Below, one piece after another: positions 14,802 to 24,627 of a stretch of DNA of 64,000 nucleotides. Within the stretch, counting starts at the first letter, position 1. Each line of letters begins with the position of its first letter. This stretch comes from CAVUPF01 sp963777915 (GTDB lineage: Bacteria > Actinomycetota > Thermoleophilia > Solirubrobacterales > 70-9). The stretch spans positions 744,001-808,000 of the forward strand of contig CAVZSH010000005.1 in the NCBI GenBank assembly GCA_963777915.1, read 5' to 3'. A program made the position numbers and the translations under genes. The notes beneath the pieces were generated by a model that saw nothing but the letters and a program-made list of their open reading frames with translations, did no database searches and was not told the origin of the DNA.

Positions 14802-16658
14802 CTATCCAGCCTGCCCCGCCTCCTGGGCAACTGCTCGGGCCACGTTCTTTGCGAAGGCGATCACGGTCATCATTGGGTTGACGCCGACCGAGGTGGGGAA
14901 GAGGGAGGCGTCGGCGACGTAGAGGCCGGCGACGCCGTTGACCGAGCCGTCGGCGGCACAGACCCCCTCGTCGGGGTCGGCGGCGATCCGGGCCGTGCCC
15001 ATCGGATGGAAGGCCTCAAGGCGCAGCTCGGAGGGCTTGAACGCGGTCGCCTCGAACTCGGCGAGCCGGCCGGGTCTCAGTGTGCCGACACGGGCGATGT
15101 TGGGGTAGACCGCGGTTGCCCCCGCGGCGAAGTGGATTTCGGCGGCGCGGGCGATGCCGAAGGCGAGGCGGCGGGCATCGTCGTCGGTCAGCCGGTAGGT
15201 CGCCCGCAGCGAGCCGTCGCCAGCCAGGCCGATACGCCCGGAGGAGCGATCGGAGAGGTGGACTCCGATCGAGCCGACGTGGCCGAAGTCGAGCATCGCG
15301 CGCTGGTGCTGGCGGCCGGTGCCGAGCAGCCAGGCACCGCCGAAGGCGAGTGGGGTAAAGGTCGCCTCGAGCAGGATCTCCTTCGAGGCCCACTCGTCGA
15401 TGTAGTAGCTCTGCATCACACCCTCCCAGCCGCGCACCTCCTCCTCGTAGCGGGCACCGACCCAGCAGGCGGGGTGAATGTGGAGGTTGCGGCCGACCTG
15501 TCGGCCGCCGAGACCGGAGCGCAACAGCAGCTCCGGCGTCCCCAGAGCGCCCCCGGCGACGATCGTGGCACGGCGGGCGCGCACCGTGTAGGCGCGGCGA
15601 TCGCCATTGCTACCGGCCGCAGCCCCGATCGAGCAGCGCACGCCGAGCGCCCGCCCGTCTTCGACCAAGACCCGGCGCGCCGGGGCGGCGACGCGGACCC
15701 GTGCCCCGGCCGCGACGGCACGCGGCAGGTAGCTGACGTTCATGCCGCGCTTGGCGTCGATCTCGCAGCCAAAAGGGCAGGAGCTGCACTGCACGCAGCT
15801 TCCGGCGTTGCGAGAGATCGGTCCACCTCGCGCGCCGAGGCGACGGGCGCCCTCCATCGTGAGCTGGCCGTTTCTTCCCATCCGCTCGGGGTCCAGCGAC
15901 GTCACCCGCAGGAACTCCTCGGCCTCGGCATAGTCGGCGCCTAGCTGCCCGGACCAGGAGACCCCGTAGCGCCCCCGCCAGTCCTCGAGGACTGGCTCTG
16001 GAGCGCGGAAGCAGGTACCCGAATTGATCACCGTAGTGCCGCCGAGCACCCGCGCCACCGGGACGGGGATCGGCGGCCGGCCCTCGGCGATCGTCAGACC
16101 GCCGTCGCGGTAGAGGGAGGCGATCGCGTCCAGCGGATCGTTCGGGTAGCTGTCGCGGTCGTAGCGCTCGCCCGCCTCCAGCACGATCACGTCGAGGCCA
16201 GCCTCTGCCAAAGTAGCCGCGGCGACCGCGCCGCCTGCCCCGGAGCCAACGATGACCACGTCGCATTCCTCGCCATCGCCCTGCGGCATCGTGTCCCCGA
16301 GCGAGCCAGCCGGCTCCGGAAGCGAGCCGTCGGCTAGTGCACACCCGGTCTTAAAGCCGATCCTCTCCCTGACCTGCGGGGTGACCGCATAGCCGAGAGT
16401 GGAGAGGACCTTGGCCATCAGCAGAAGGTCGCCGAAGAAGCCCAGCCGGGAGCCCTCCATGCGGTGAAGGAAGTCCTCGCGAACGCCGACGTCGAGGCGG
16501 CTGAAGCGCCAGGGAAAGGGCAGCCACTCGAAAGCGCGCAGCCCCAGCCGCAGGCGGGCAAGGATCCGCGGCGAGGTAGAGGCGAGGAACTCGGCCACCG
16601 GGCCGGAGACCTCGACCTCGCGCTCCGCCGCTGGCAGCCCGTCGATGCCGGGCGCCAT
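14802..16658 (-). CDS. GMC-family FAD-dependent oxidoreductase (long-chain alcohol oxidase-like)
   Basis: A 618-residue flavoprotein. The FAD-binding Rossmann motif is CDVVIVGSGAGGAVAAATLA (about 132-151). The GMC features LGGTTVINSGTCFRAP and, near the C-terminus, FHPMGTARI are present. C288, C291, C294 and C298 form C-x2-C-x2-C-x3-C (CVQCSSCPFGC), a ferredoxin-like motif seen in the fatty-alcohol-oxidase branch. The enzyme probably oxidises an alcohol; the substrate is unknown. The ATG at 16658 is the first usable start. The 60 bases upstream are also coding-like in the same frame (LSAAEQRTLSAICEA), so the true protein may be longer. It follows a small membrane protein gene, probably in one operon. 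Confidence 0.85.
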   Translation of the reverse strand: MAPGIDGLPAAEREVEVSGPVAEFLASTSPRILARLRLGLRAFEWLPFPWRFSRLDVGVREDFLHRMEGSRLGFFGDLLLMAKVLSTLGYAVTPQVRERIGFKTGCALADGSLPEPAGSLGDTMPQGDGEECDVVIVGSGAGGAVAAATLAEAGLDVIVLEAGERYDRDSYPNDPLDAIASLYRDGGLTIAEGRPPIPVPVARVLGGTTVINSGTCFRAPEPVLEDWRGRYGVSWSGQLGADYAEAEEFLRVTSLDPERMGRNGQLTMEGARRLGARGGPISRNAGSCVQCSSCPFGCEIDAKRGMNVSYLPRAVAAGARVRVAAPARRVLVEDGRALGVRCSIGAAAGSNGDRRAYTVRARRATIVAGGALGTPELLLRSGLGGRQVGRNLHIHPACWVGARYEEEVRGWEGVMQSYYIDEWASKEILLEATFTPLAFGGAWLLGTGRQHQRAMLDFGHVGSIGVHLSDRSSGRIGLAGDGSLRATYRLTDDDARRLAFGIARAAEIHFAAGATAVYPNIARVGTLRPGRLAEFEATAFKPSELRLEAFHPMGTARIAADPDEGVCAADGSVNGVAGLYVADASLFPTSVGVNPMMTVIAFAKNVARAVAQEAGQAG

Positions 16659-16718
16659 CGCCTCGCAGATCGCGCTCAGGGTGCGTTGCTCAGCGGCGGA
16701 TAGCCCCGGCGAGCGTCT

Positions 16719-17162
16719 TCAGCCCGGGTCCAGCGGCCGACCGACCCGGCCGATCAGCGACCACAGCCAGAGGGCCACCAGCACCAGGGAGCCGTCGACC
16801 AGGAAGTTCAGCAGATAGATGAAGACGTGTTGATCGAAGAGGTAGAACCCGAGCGCCGAGAGCGAGGATGAGACCTTGCCCACAGCTAGCAGCAGCAGCA
16901 GGGAGCGGTAGCGGACCACGTCGATCTGCGCGATCAGGCAAATTCCGGTGATCACCACCATGTAGGAGAAGGCGAGCCCGAGCCAGAGCTGCTCGGTGCC
17001 GTGCGGAGCGCGGACAAAGCCGCCGAGGTCGCCGCCGAGGTCGGAGATCGTGTTCAGCACACCGTTGGGAACGGCTATGAAGAGGATGCCGACCACTGCG
17101 AAGCTGATCGCAAGCAAACGCAGGCTAAAGACGACGAATCTCTCGACTGGCGGTCCCCGCAT
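16719..17162 (-). CDS. small membrane protein upstream of the GMC oxidoreductase
   Basis: A 147-residue protein with four hydrophobic segments (about 8-30, 58-80, 84-106 and 112-136), so an integral membrane protein. There is no recognisable domain. It precedes the GMC oxidoreductase gene in the same frame and direction, and only 60 bases separate its TGA (16719-16721) from the next ATG. The pair is probably cotranscribed. The protein could anchor or take electrons from the oxidase; this is inference from position only. Confidence 0.7.
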   Translation of the reverse strand: MRGPPVERFVVFSLRLLAISFAVVGILFIAVPNGVLNTISDLGGDLGGFVRAPHGTEQLWLGLAFSYMVVITGICLIAQIDVVRYRSLLLLLAVGKVSSSLSALGFYLFDQHVFIYLLNFLVDGSLVLVALWLWSLIGRVGRPLDPG

Positions 17163-17311
17163 TCGCGCGGCACTCTAACTGGCTGGTTGGCCAAAGGGCT
17201 GGTGGAGTTCGGCAGGAGGCCTTGTTCAGCTCCGCGTTCACCGCGGGCGGATTGCCGAGAGGCCGAGGGCGCTTCGCGCCCGCTCGCACCCGCGGACTCG
17301 GGGTCGCCACC

Positions 17312-17317
17312 TAGAAT
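17312..17317 (+). promoter_or_regulatory. -10-like hexamer for gatCAB
   Basis: TAGAAT ends 7 bases before the GTG of gatC at 17325, and no Shine-Dalgarno lies between. This fits a leaderless transcript of the gatCAB operon. Confidence 0.45.
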
Positions 17318-17324
17318 CCGCCCA

Positions 17325-17614
17325 GTGATCGATCGGGAGCAAGTTCTCTATGTCGCGCAGCTGGCCCGGTTGCGCCTTGAGGAGGCTGAGGTCGAGCGGA
17401 TGGCCGGCGAGCTTTCCGGGATCTTGGAGCACGTCGATCGGATCGCGGCGCTTGATCTCAGCGGCGTGCCGCCCACTTCGCACGTAGTCGAGCTTGAGAA
17501 CGTGCTGAGGCCAGACGAGCCGCGACCCAGCTGGCCCCGGGACGTTGTGTTGGCGCAGGCCCCGGATCCGGTCGATGGGGCGTTTCGAGTTCCCTCGCCT
17601 CAGGCCGAAGCCTG

Positions 17615-17615
<1 letters not shown>
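17325..17615 (+). CDS. gatC: Asp-tRNA(Asn)/Glu-tRNA(Gln) amidotransferase subunit C
   Basis: A 96-residue small subunit of GatCAB, which stabilises GatA. The start VIDREQVLYVAQLARLRL, the middle MAGELSGILEHVDRI and the C-terminal LRPDEPRPSW and DGAFRVP segments are typical. The GTG at 17325 is chosen from this N-terminus; the frame is open further upstream but without family similarity. The stop overlaps the gatA start by one base (TGATG). The three genes gatC-gatA-gatB form one operon. Confidence 0.92.
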
Positions 17616-19044
<1,429 letters not shown>

Positions 19045-19048
<4 letters not shown>

Positions 19049-20487
19049 CTGATCTGGAAGCGGTGATCGGTCTGGAGATCCACGTACAGCTCTCGACCCA
19101 GACAAAGATGTTCTGCGGCTGTGAGCTCTCCTTCGGCGACCAGCCCAACGTTCACACATGTCCGATCTGTCTCGCCCACCCCGGGGTCCTCCCCGTGCCC
19201 AACGAGGAGGCGATCCGCTACGCATTGCAGATCGCTGTGGCGCTGGAGTGCGAGGTGGCGCCACGTTCGATCTTCCACCGCAAGAACTACTTCTACCCCG
19301 ACAGCCCGAAGGCCTACCAGATCAGCCAGTACGACATCCCGCTGGCGAGCAGCGGCAGGCTCGGCGAGGTACGCATCCATCGCGCCCATCTGGAGGAGGA
19401 CGCGGCGAAGATGGTCCACGTCGGCGAGTCCGGACGCATCCATGGCTCCGGCGCCTCGCTTGTCGACTTCAACCGCGGCGGCACACCGCTAGTCGAGATC
19501 GTCACCGAGCCCGACCTGCGCAGTGCCGCCGAGGCGGCCGAGTGGGCGCGGCTGTTGCGCACGACGATCCGCCAGCTCGGGGTCTCCGATGTCAATATGG
19601 AGGAGGGGAGCCTTCGCTGCGACGCGAACGTCTCCGTGCGACCGGTCGCCAGTGAGGAGTTGGGTACGAAGACAGAGCTTAAGAACATGAACAGCTTCCG
19701 CTTCTTGCAGCGCGGGATCGAAGCCGAGCTGGTCCGCCAGGGTGAGTTGGTCGGGGCGGGAGAGAGCGTGATCCAGGAGACCCTCCACTTCGACCCCCAA
19801 AGCGGCTCCCTGACATCGCTGCGCTCCAAGGAGGAGGCGCACGATTATCGCTACTTCCCGGAGCCCGACCTGGTTCCGCTCGCCCCGACCGAGAAGATGC
19901 TGCGCGAGGCCCGCGAGTCGCTTCCGGAGCTGCCAAGGGCGAGGATCGAGCGCTATCGGGAGGAGATGGGACTGGCGCCCGATGCCGCAGCGCTGTTCGC
20001 TGCCGATCCCGAGACGGCCGCCTACTTCGAGAAGGTCGTCGAGACAGCCGACGGTGTCGAGCCACGGATCCTCGCCAACTGGGTCACCGGCGAGCTGGCC
20101 GCCGCGCTGCGCCAGGACGGCGATGACGTAACTGCCATCGAATCCAAGGTCGAGCCGGCATCTCTAGCCGCCCTGGTGGTGATGGTCCAGAAGAAGAGGA
20201 TCTCCCACGGCAGCGGCAAGACCGTGCTCGCGACGCTGGTCGCCGAAGGCGGCGACCCGGGGGCCATCGTTGAACAGGAGGGCCTTGCGCAGATCTCCGA
20301 CAGCGGCGAGCTGGAATCGATCGTGACTGCAGCGCTCGCCGCAAACCCCGAGGCCGCTGCGCAGATCCGCAACGGCAACGAGAAGGCGATCGGAGCGATT
20401 GTCGGCGCGGTGATGAGGGAGACGAGGGGACGCGCAGACGGCGGCCTAATCAACCGCTTGATCAAGGAGCAGTTGGCCCGGTCCTGA
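19045..20487 (+). CDS. gatB: Asp-tRNA(Asn)/Glu-tRNA(Gln) amidotransferase subunit B
   Basis: A 480-residue kinase-like subunit that activates the tRNA-bound Glu or Asp with ATP and accepts ammonia from GatA. The signature regions VIGLEIHVQLSTQTKMFCGC, RKNYFYPDSPKAYQISQYD and EDAAKMVH are present, with the C-terminal YqeY-like tRNA-binding domain (LAALVVMVQKKRISHGSGK). The C18/C20 pair with HTCPIC downstream fits the zinc site of many GatB proteins. The ATG overlaps the gatA stop. It is the last gene of the operon; 174 bases follow before ndh. Confidence 0.95.
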
Positions 20488-20619
20488 GGACCTTGCTCCT
20501 GGGCGGCGCAGCCACTCAGATCGAACTCTCCCAAGGCCGTAATCGGCGCTCGCGGACTTTGCTAGGAGGGGAAAGCGACTCTTCTCTCAGGCGTCAGGAA
20601 CGCTGCGTAGTGCGATCTT

Positions 20620-20654
20620 GCACTTTGTAACACTCTGTCACAAAGTGCTACTTT
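20620..20654 (+). promoter_or_regulatory. 9-bp inverted repeat over the ndh promoter
   Basis: GCACTTTGT (20620-20628) and ACAAAGTGC (20640-20648) are perfect arms around 11 bases. The inner TTGT-N11-ACAA resembles a Rex operator (TTGTGAA-N4-TTCACAA) only loosely. TTGTAA (20625-20630) and TACTTT (20649-20654) could be -35 and -10 elements 18 bases apart. The -10 ends 7 bases before the ndh ATG. Confidence 0.5.
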
Positions 20655-20661
20655 GACCTTA

Positions 20662-21933
20662 ATGGCCTGGAACATCGTCATCGTCGGTGGAGGCTTCGGG
20701 GGAGCGATGGCAGCTCGTGAGCTGGAGCGGTTGATGCCACACCAGTCGGCCCGCCTGGTCCTCGTCAACGAGGCCAACTTCATGCTCTACACACCGTTCC
20801 TGCCGGAGGCCGCGGCGGGAACGCTAGAGCCGCGCCACGTGGTGACGCCGCTGCGGGAAATCCTCGAGCGGACCTACCTGCGTCTAGGCTTGGTGATCGG
20901 CCACGACCCGGAGGCGCGCACGGTCGAGCTGCGCCCCAAGTACGGCGAAGTCGAGATGCTCCGCTATGACCAGCTGCTGCTCGCCGTCGGCTCGGTGTCT
21001 CGGGTACTGCCGGTCCCCGGCTTGGCCGAGCACGCGGTCGGCTTCAAGAGCCTCGCCGACGCAATCTGGCTCCGCAACCACGTGGTCGAGACGCTGGAGG
21101 AAGCGAACGCAACCGACGACCCGACACGCCGCGACCAGCTCCTCACCTACGTCTTCGTCGGCGGCGGCTATGCCGGCCTTGAGGCGCTCGCCGAGCTGCA
21201 GGACTTCGCTGCCGACGCGATGGAGAGCTACCCGCGTGCCCGCTTGCACGGGATGCGCTGGGTCTTGGTCGAGGCGAGTGACCGGGTCCTGCCGGAGATC
21301 GACCCCCAGCTCGCCGACTACGCCCTGCGCGAGCTGCGGGGGCGTGGCATCGACATCCGGCTCGGCACAACTCTGGAGGAAGTGAGGGTCGATAGCGCCA
21401 GGCTCTCGAGCGGGGAGACGCTGCCGACTTGCACGGTCGTCTGGACCGCGGGTGTTACGGCGCACCCCAGCCTGCGTGATCTCAACGTCCCGCTCGACGA
21501 AAGGGGCCGGGTGCCGGTCGAAGAGCACCTGCGAGTTAAGGGCATGGACTCGGTCTGGGCGATCGGCGACTGTGCGGCGGCCCCCGACCCGCGCGGCGGC
21601 ACCTGCCCACCGACCGCCCAGCACGCGGTGCGCCAGGGCCCGGTCGCGGCGCGTAACATCGCCGCCGAGCTGGGGATCGGCTCGGCTCGGCCGTTCGCGT
21701 ACCGCAGCAACGCGTCCTTCGTGAACCTCGGTCGCTACAAGGCGGTCGGCAAGATCGGTGAGCGCACCTTTCGCGGCTTTCCCGCCTGGTGGCTGGCTCG
21801 GACCTACCACATGAGCCAGATCCCCGGCGCCGCCCGCAAGGCCCGCGCCGTGCTCGACTGGTCTGCCAGTCTGCCCTTCCGTCGCGACATCTCAGAGGTC
21901 GGCTCCATCGGCCATCCAAAGCCGCTGAAATAG
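20662..21933 (+). CDS. ndh: type II NADH dehydrogenase (NADH:quinone oxidoreductase)
   Basis: A 423-residue single-subunit flavoprotein that passes electrons from NADH to menaquinone without pumping protons. Two dinucleotide folds are clear: IVIVGGGFGGAMAARELER at residues 5-23 (FAD) and YVFVGGGYAGLEALAEL near residue 165 (NADH). WAIGDCAAAPDP is the FAD-contact motif near the C-terminus. The ATG at 20662 is preferred to a TTG nine bases upstream because the fold starts immediately. No Shine-Dalgarno is present, so the mRNA may be leaderless. A perfect inverted repeat covers the promoter, which fits redox control. The menaquinone genes at 29.5-37 kb supply its acceptor. Confidence 0.9.
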   Translation: MAWNIVIVGGGFGGAMAARELERLMPHQSARLVLVNEANFMLYTPFLPEAAAGTLEPRHVVTPLREILERTYLRLGLVIGHDPEARTVELRPKYGEVEMLRYDQLLLAVGSVSRVLPVPGLAEHAVGFKSLADAIWLRNHVVETLEEANATDDPTRRDQLLTYVFVGGGYAGLEALAELQDFAADAMESYPRARLHGMRWVLVEASDRVLPEIDPQLADYALRELRGRGIDIRLGTTLEEVRVDSARLSSGETLPTCTVVWTAGVTAHPSLRDLNVPLDERGRVPVEEHLRVKGMDSVWAIGDCAAAPDPRGGTCPPTAQHAVRQGPVAARNIAAELGIGSARPFAYRSNASFVNLGRYKAVGKIGERTFRGFPAWWLARTYHMSQIPGAARKARAVLDWSASLPFRRDISEVGSIGHPKPLK

Positions 21934-21937
21934 GGCA

Positions 21938-22225
21938 ATGGGCTTCGAGTACCCGATCATCGCCTTCTTCTTCGGTCTTCCCGCCGGCATCATCGGCAAG
22001 AGCAAGGGCAGCTCCTTTTGGCTCTGGCTGCTGATCGGGACGGTCTTGCCGGTGCTCGGCCTGCTCGTGGTGATCTTCTACCGCTCCGAGAAGACCGAAC
22101 CGGAGCGACAGTGCCCGACTTGTCACAAGATCGTCAAGCTCTACGTACAGGTCTGCCCGCGCTGTGGCGCGGAGCTCTACCTGCCCACCGACCCCGCCGA
22201 AGTTCGGCGCCCCGGGGTTGGGTAG
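21938..22225 (+). CDS. small membrane protein with C-terminal zinc ribbon
   Basis: A 95-residue protein with two hydrophobic stretches (about 6-20 and 27-47) and a C-terminal zinc ribbon with C59, C62, C73 and C76 (CPTC and CPRC). It starts 5 bases after the ndh stop and is very likely cotranscribed with it. The family is not recognised beyond the zinc-ribbon pattern. A role in membrane quality control or in assembly of the dehydrogenase is possible but not shown. Confidence 0.7.
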   Translation: MGFEYPIIAFFFGLPAGIIGKSKGSSFWLWLLIGTVLPVLGLLVVIFYRSEKTEPERQCPTCHKIVKLYVQVCPRCGAELYLPTDPAEVRRPGVG

Positions 22226-22232
22226 GGCCTCA

Positions 22233-23297
22233 TTACCGCAACCAGGTTCTGACGATCGCGTTCGCGAAGCCGAGGCCGTAACGAACGACGGCCGGCTTCT
22301 TGGAGTGTCCGTGGAGGCGGCGCTCGACGGTGATCGGCACCTCCTTGGCCGGGATGCCTCGCTTGATCGCCTCGATCATGAACTCGGAGGTGTGGAACTG
22401 CTCTTGGCGCAGGACGAGCTGGGGAAGGACGGTCGCACGGACCGCGCGGTAGCCGTTGGAGCAGTCGGTGACGTGGGTGCGGGTGATCAGCGATACGAGG
22501 CGGTTGAAGAAGACGATGCCCAGCTCGCGCGCGAGGTGGTTGCGCTCGGCCTGGCCGAGGACGCGGGAGCCGTGGGCGAGGTCCACCTCACCGTCGAGGA
22601 CGGGTTTGACAAGGCGCTCCATCTCCGAGGGCAAGTGCTGGCCGTCGGCGTCGAGGGTGACGACTATCTTGGCCTCCGAGTCGACCATGAGGCGATACCC
22701 GGTGCGCAGCGCCGCTCCTCCACCGCGGTTGATCACATGGCGGGCGACGGCCGCGCCATGCTCGGCCGCAATGTCGCCGGTGCCGTCGCGCGAGCCGTCA
22801 TCGACCACCAGCACCGCCGTTCCCACACCGCAGACCTCGACCGGCATCTGGTCGAGCACCTGGCCGATGCTCTCGGCCTCGTTGTAGGCCGGGACGAGGA
22901 TCGCGACCTTGTCGCGGAAGCGCTCCGGCAGACCCGTCTGGCGGAACTCCTCCCAGGCGAGCCCCTCGAGGACCGCCGAGAGCTGGCGCGAGTTGCGCGC
23001 CGCCTGGGACAGAGCCCGCAAGATCAGCCCGAAGAGGACGAAGATCGCGAAGACGGCGAGGCCGAGGATGCGTCCTCCGTTACCCCGTTCGAAGGAGAAG
23101 GCGGAGAGCAGCTTGTCGGTGATTTCGGTGCCGGAGACGACCGCCAGGCCGAGTCCTGCAGCGAGCAGGATCAGCACGTCGACGTTGCGCAGTGAGCGGC
23201 GTCGGAGGAGCGCGTAGATGACGATCGCTACAGCGACGAGCAGACCGGCGCTGCGCAGCGCGGTCAGTTCTGCGGGGAGGATGCTCGCCTGGGCCAT
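22233..23297 (-). CDS. membrane-linked family 2 glycosyltransferase (polyprenyl-phosphate sugar synthase type)
   Basis: A 354-residue protein. The first 120 residues hold three hydrophobic segments and resemble the DUF2304 module. From about residue 125 a GT-A fold begins (VAILVPAYNEAESIGQVLDQ), with VVDDGSRDGTGD and TLDADGQHLPSE as nucleotide-sugar and metal sites. This is the architecture of dolichol/polyprenyl-phosphate mannosyl- or glucosyltransferases. It overlaps the preceding membrane glycosyltransferase gene by 34 bases and is the last gene of a three-gene operon. It probably makes the lipid-linked sugar donor that the two membrane enzymes upstream use. Confidence 0.85.
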   Translation of the reverse strand: MAQASILPAELTALRSAGLLVAVAIVIYALLRRRSLRNVDVLILLAAGLGLAVVSGTEITDKLLSAFSFERGNGGRILGLAVFAIFVLFGLILRALSQAARNSRQLSAVLEGLAWEEFRQTGLPERFRDKVAILVPAYNEAESIGQVLDQMPVEVCGVGTAVLVVDDGSRDGTGDIAAEHGAAVARHVINRGGGAALRTGYRLMVDSEAKIVVTLDADGQHLPSEMERLVKPVLDGEVDLAHGSRVLGQAERNHLARELGIVFFNRLVSLITRTHVTDCSNGYRAVRATVLPQLVLRQEQFHTSEFMIEAIKRGIPAKEVPITVERRLHGHSKKPAVVRYGLGFANAIVRTWLR

Positions 23298-24616
23298 GAA
23301 CCGCTAGACAATAGGGACGAGGCCCCCCACGAAAGCGCCGCTGCGGTGAGCGGAAACACGAGTGTCATCAGGATCTCGCCGCGTCGGTTGGAAGCCAGGG
23401 AGATGGCGCCGACCACGGTGATGATCACGATCGGCGTCGCCATCACGGTCAGCTCCCACCATTGGCGGCGGCGGGCAAGGAGCCAGAGCCCGGCCAGCGC
23501 CAAGGCGACGATCAACAACTGCAGCGCTCGTCCGACGGTGCTGCTCATCACCTCCCCGGGGCCGCTGCTCCATATCCGTCCCACCTTGCGGGCGGTCATC
23601 GCCAGGTATTCGATCGGCTCTTCGCCGAAGTATTTCGAGAAGTCTTGCTTGGCGATCTTGCCGAGGGCGGTGTCGCGCGGCAGTTCCGGGTAGCGGTTGG
23701 CGACGCGATCGAACAGTCGCGTCGGGTTGACGTGTTCCAGGGCTGCTGAGTATGGCGCCAGTTCTCGGTGGTGATAGCGCTTCTCCAGCAGCGCCTTGAC
23801 CTGTTGGTATTCGCCGTCCGCGGGCAGGAAGGTGCCGACGTAGAGCGCCTTGCCGTCGCCGGTCGAGATCGGTACGAAGCGTTCGAGCACGACGAGGTTT
23901 CGGACCGTCCAGGGGAGGACGGGGATCAGGAAGGCGGCGAGGAAAATCGCGATTCCTGCCAGGCCGGGCCTCCATCCTCGCTCGCGACCGACCCTGATCG
24001 CCGCGAGTAGGGCGAAGGCGACCGCCACCGGGAGGTAGTCAGGGCGGATCAGCGAGGTAAGGCCGAAGAGGAGGCCGGGCAGCAACCAAGCCCAGAGGCT
24101 CCGCCGGTCGCACGCCCAGAGAAAGGAGAGGACGGCAAGCGGCAGGGTGAAGATGGCAGGCGGCTCACTCATCAGCTCTCCCGTCGTATGAATGAACGAC
24201 GGGTAGACCGCGACGCCGAAGGCCGCGATCAGCCCTGCGGTCCGGCCGGAGATCCGCTCACCGAGAAAGAAGACGGCGACGATCGCCGCTACCCCGAGCA
24301 GTGCCTCGACGATCCGGGCGACGCCTTCCCTGGCACCTCCTGTCGCATAGAACGCGGCGGCGTACAGCAATGGGGCCCCTGGCGACCAGTCACTGGAGTC
24401 GTGAAATTCAGGACCCCCATAGCTGCCTTCGGTGTAGAGCGCCTTGGACAGCGCGTAGTAGGCGTGCGAGTCAGGGCTGGGCTCCGCCAGGGGCTCAACA
24501 ACCCGGTAGGCGCGCAGCGCGAGTCCTAGCAAGGCGATCATGGCTAGCAAGATCAAGGTGGTCCGCCCATAGCGTTCGGGAAGGGCGCGAATCCACCGCA
24601 AGGTCCGAGCAGGCAT
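23264..24616 (-). CDS. family 39-type membrane glycosyltransferase (first paralogue)
   Basis: A 450-residue polytopic membrane protein with about ten hydrophobic segments. An acidic first outer loop (EPSPDSHAYYALSKALYTEG) matches the ArnT/PMT superfamily, whose members transfer sugars from polyprenyl phosphate on the outer face of the membrane. It is clearly related to its upstream neighbour (shared PWTVRN, RFVPIST, LYVGTFLP and IWSSGPGEVM segments), so one arose by duplication. The ATG at 24616 is chosen because it avoids overlap with the upstream gene; an in-frame ATG at 24676 would add 20 polar residues. The acceptor substrate is unknown. Confidence 0.8.
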   Translation of the reverse strand: MPARTLRWIRALPERYGRTTLILLAMIALLGLALRAYRVVEPLAEPSPDSHAYYALSKALYTEGSYGGPEFHDSSDWSPGAPLLYAAAFYATGGAREGVARIVEALLGVAAIVAVFFLGERISGRTAGLIAAFGVAVYPSFIHTTGELMSEPPAIFTLPLAVLSFLWACDRRSLWAWLLPGLLFGLTSLIRPDYLPVAVAFALLAAIRVGRERGWRPGLAGIAIFLAAFLIPVLPWTVRNLVVLERFVPISTGDGKALYVGTFLPADGEYQQVKALLEKRYHHRELAPYSAALEHVNPTRLFDRVANRYPELPRDTALGKIAKQDFSKYFGEEPIEYLAMTARKVGRIWSSGPGEVMSSTVGRALQLLIVALALAGLWLLARRRQWWELTVMATPIVIITVVGAISLASNRRGEILMTLVFPLTAAALSWGASSLLSSGSWPRRASSPQN

Positions 24617-24627
24617 GGCCGGTGAGG

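Noticed and set aside
17246..17324. tRNA-like stretch (GGGCGGATTGCCGAGAGGCCGAGG ends matching TCCGCCC).
   Set aside because: No T-arm with GGTTCGAATCC and no proper anticodon arm; the middle is a plain GC hairpin. The end also overlaps the gatC promoter hexamer.
20624..20644. CRP/FNR-type site (TGTAA then TCACA) upstream of ndh.
   Set aside because: The spacer is 7 instead of 6 and one half-site is imperfect; the longer 9-bp inverted repeat explains the symmetry better.
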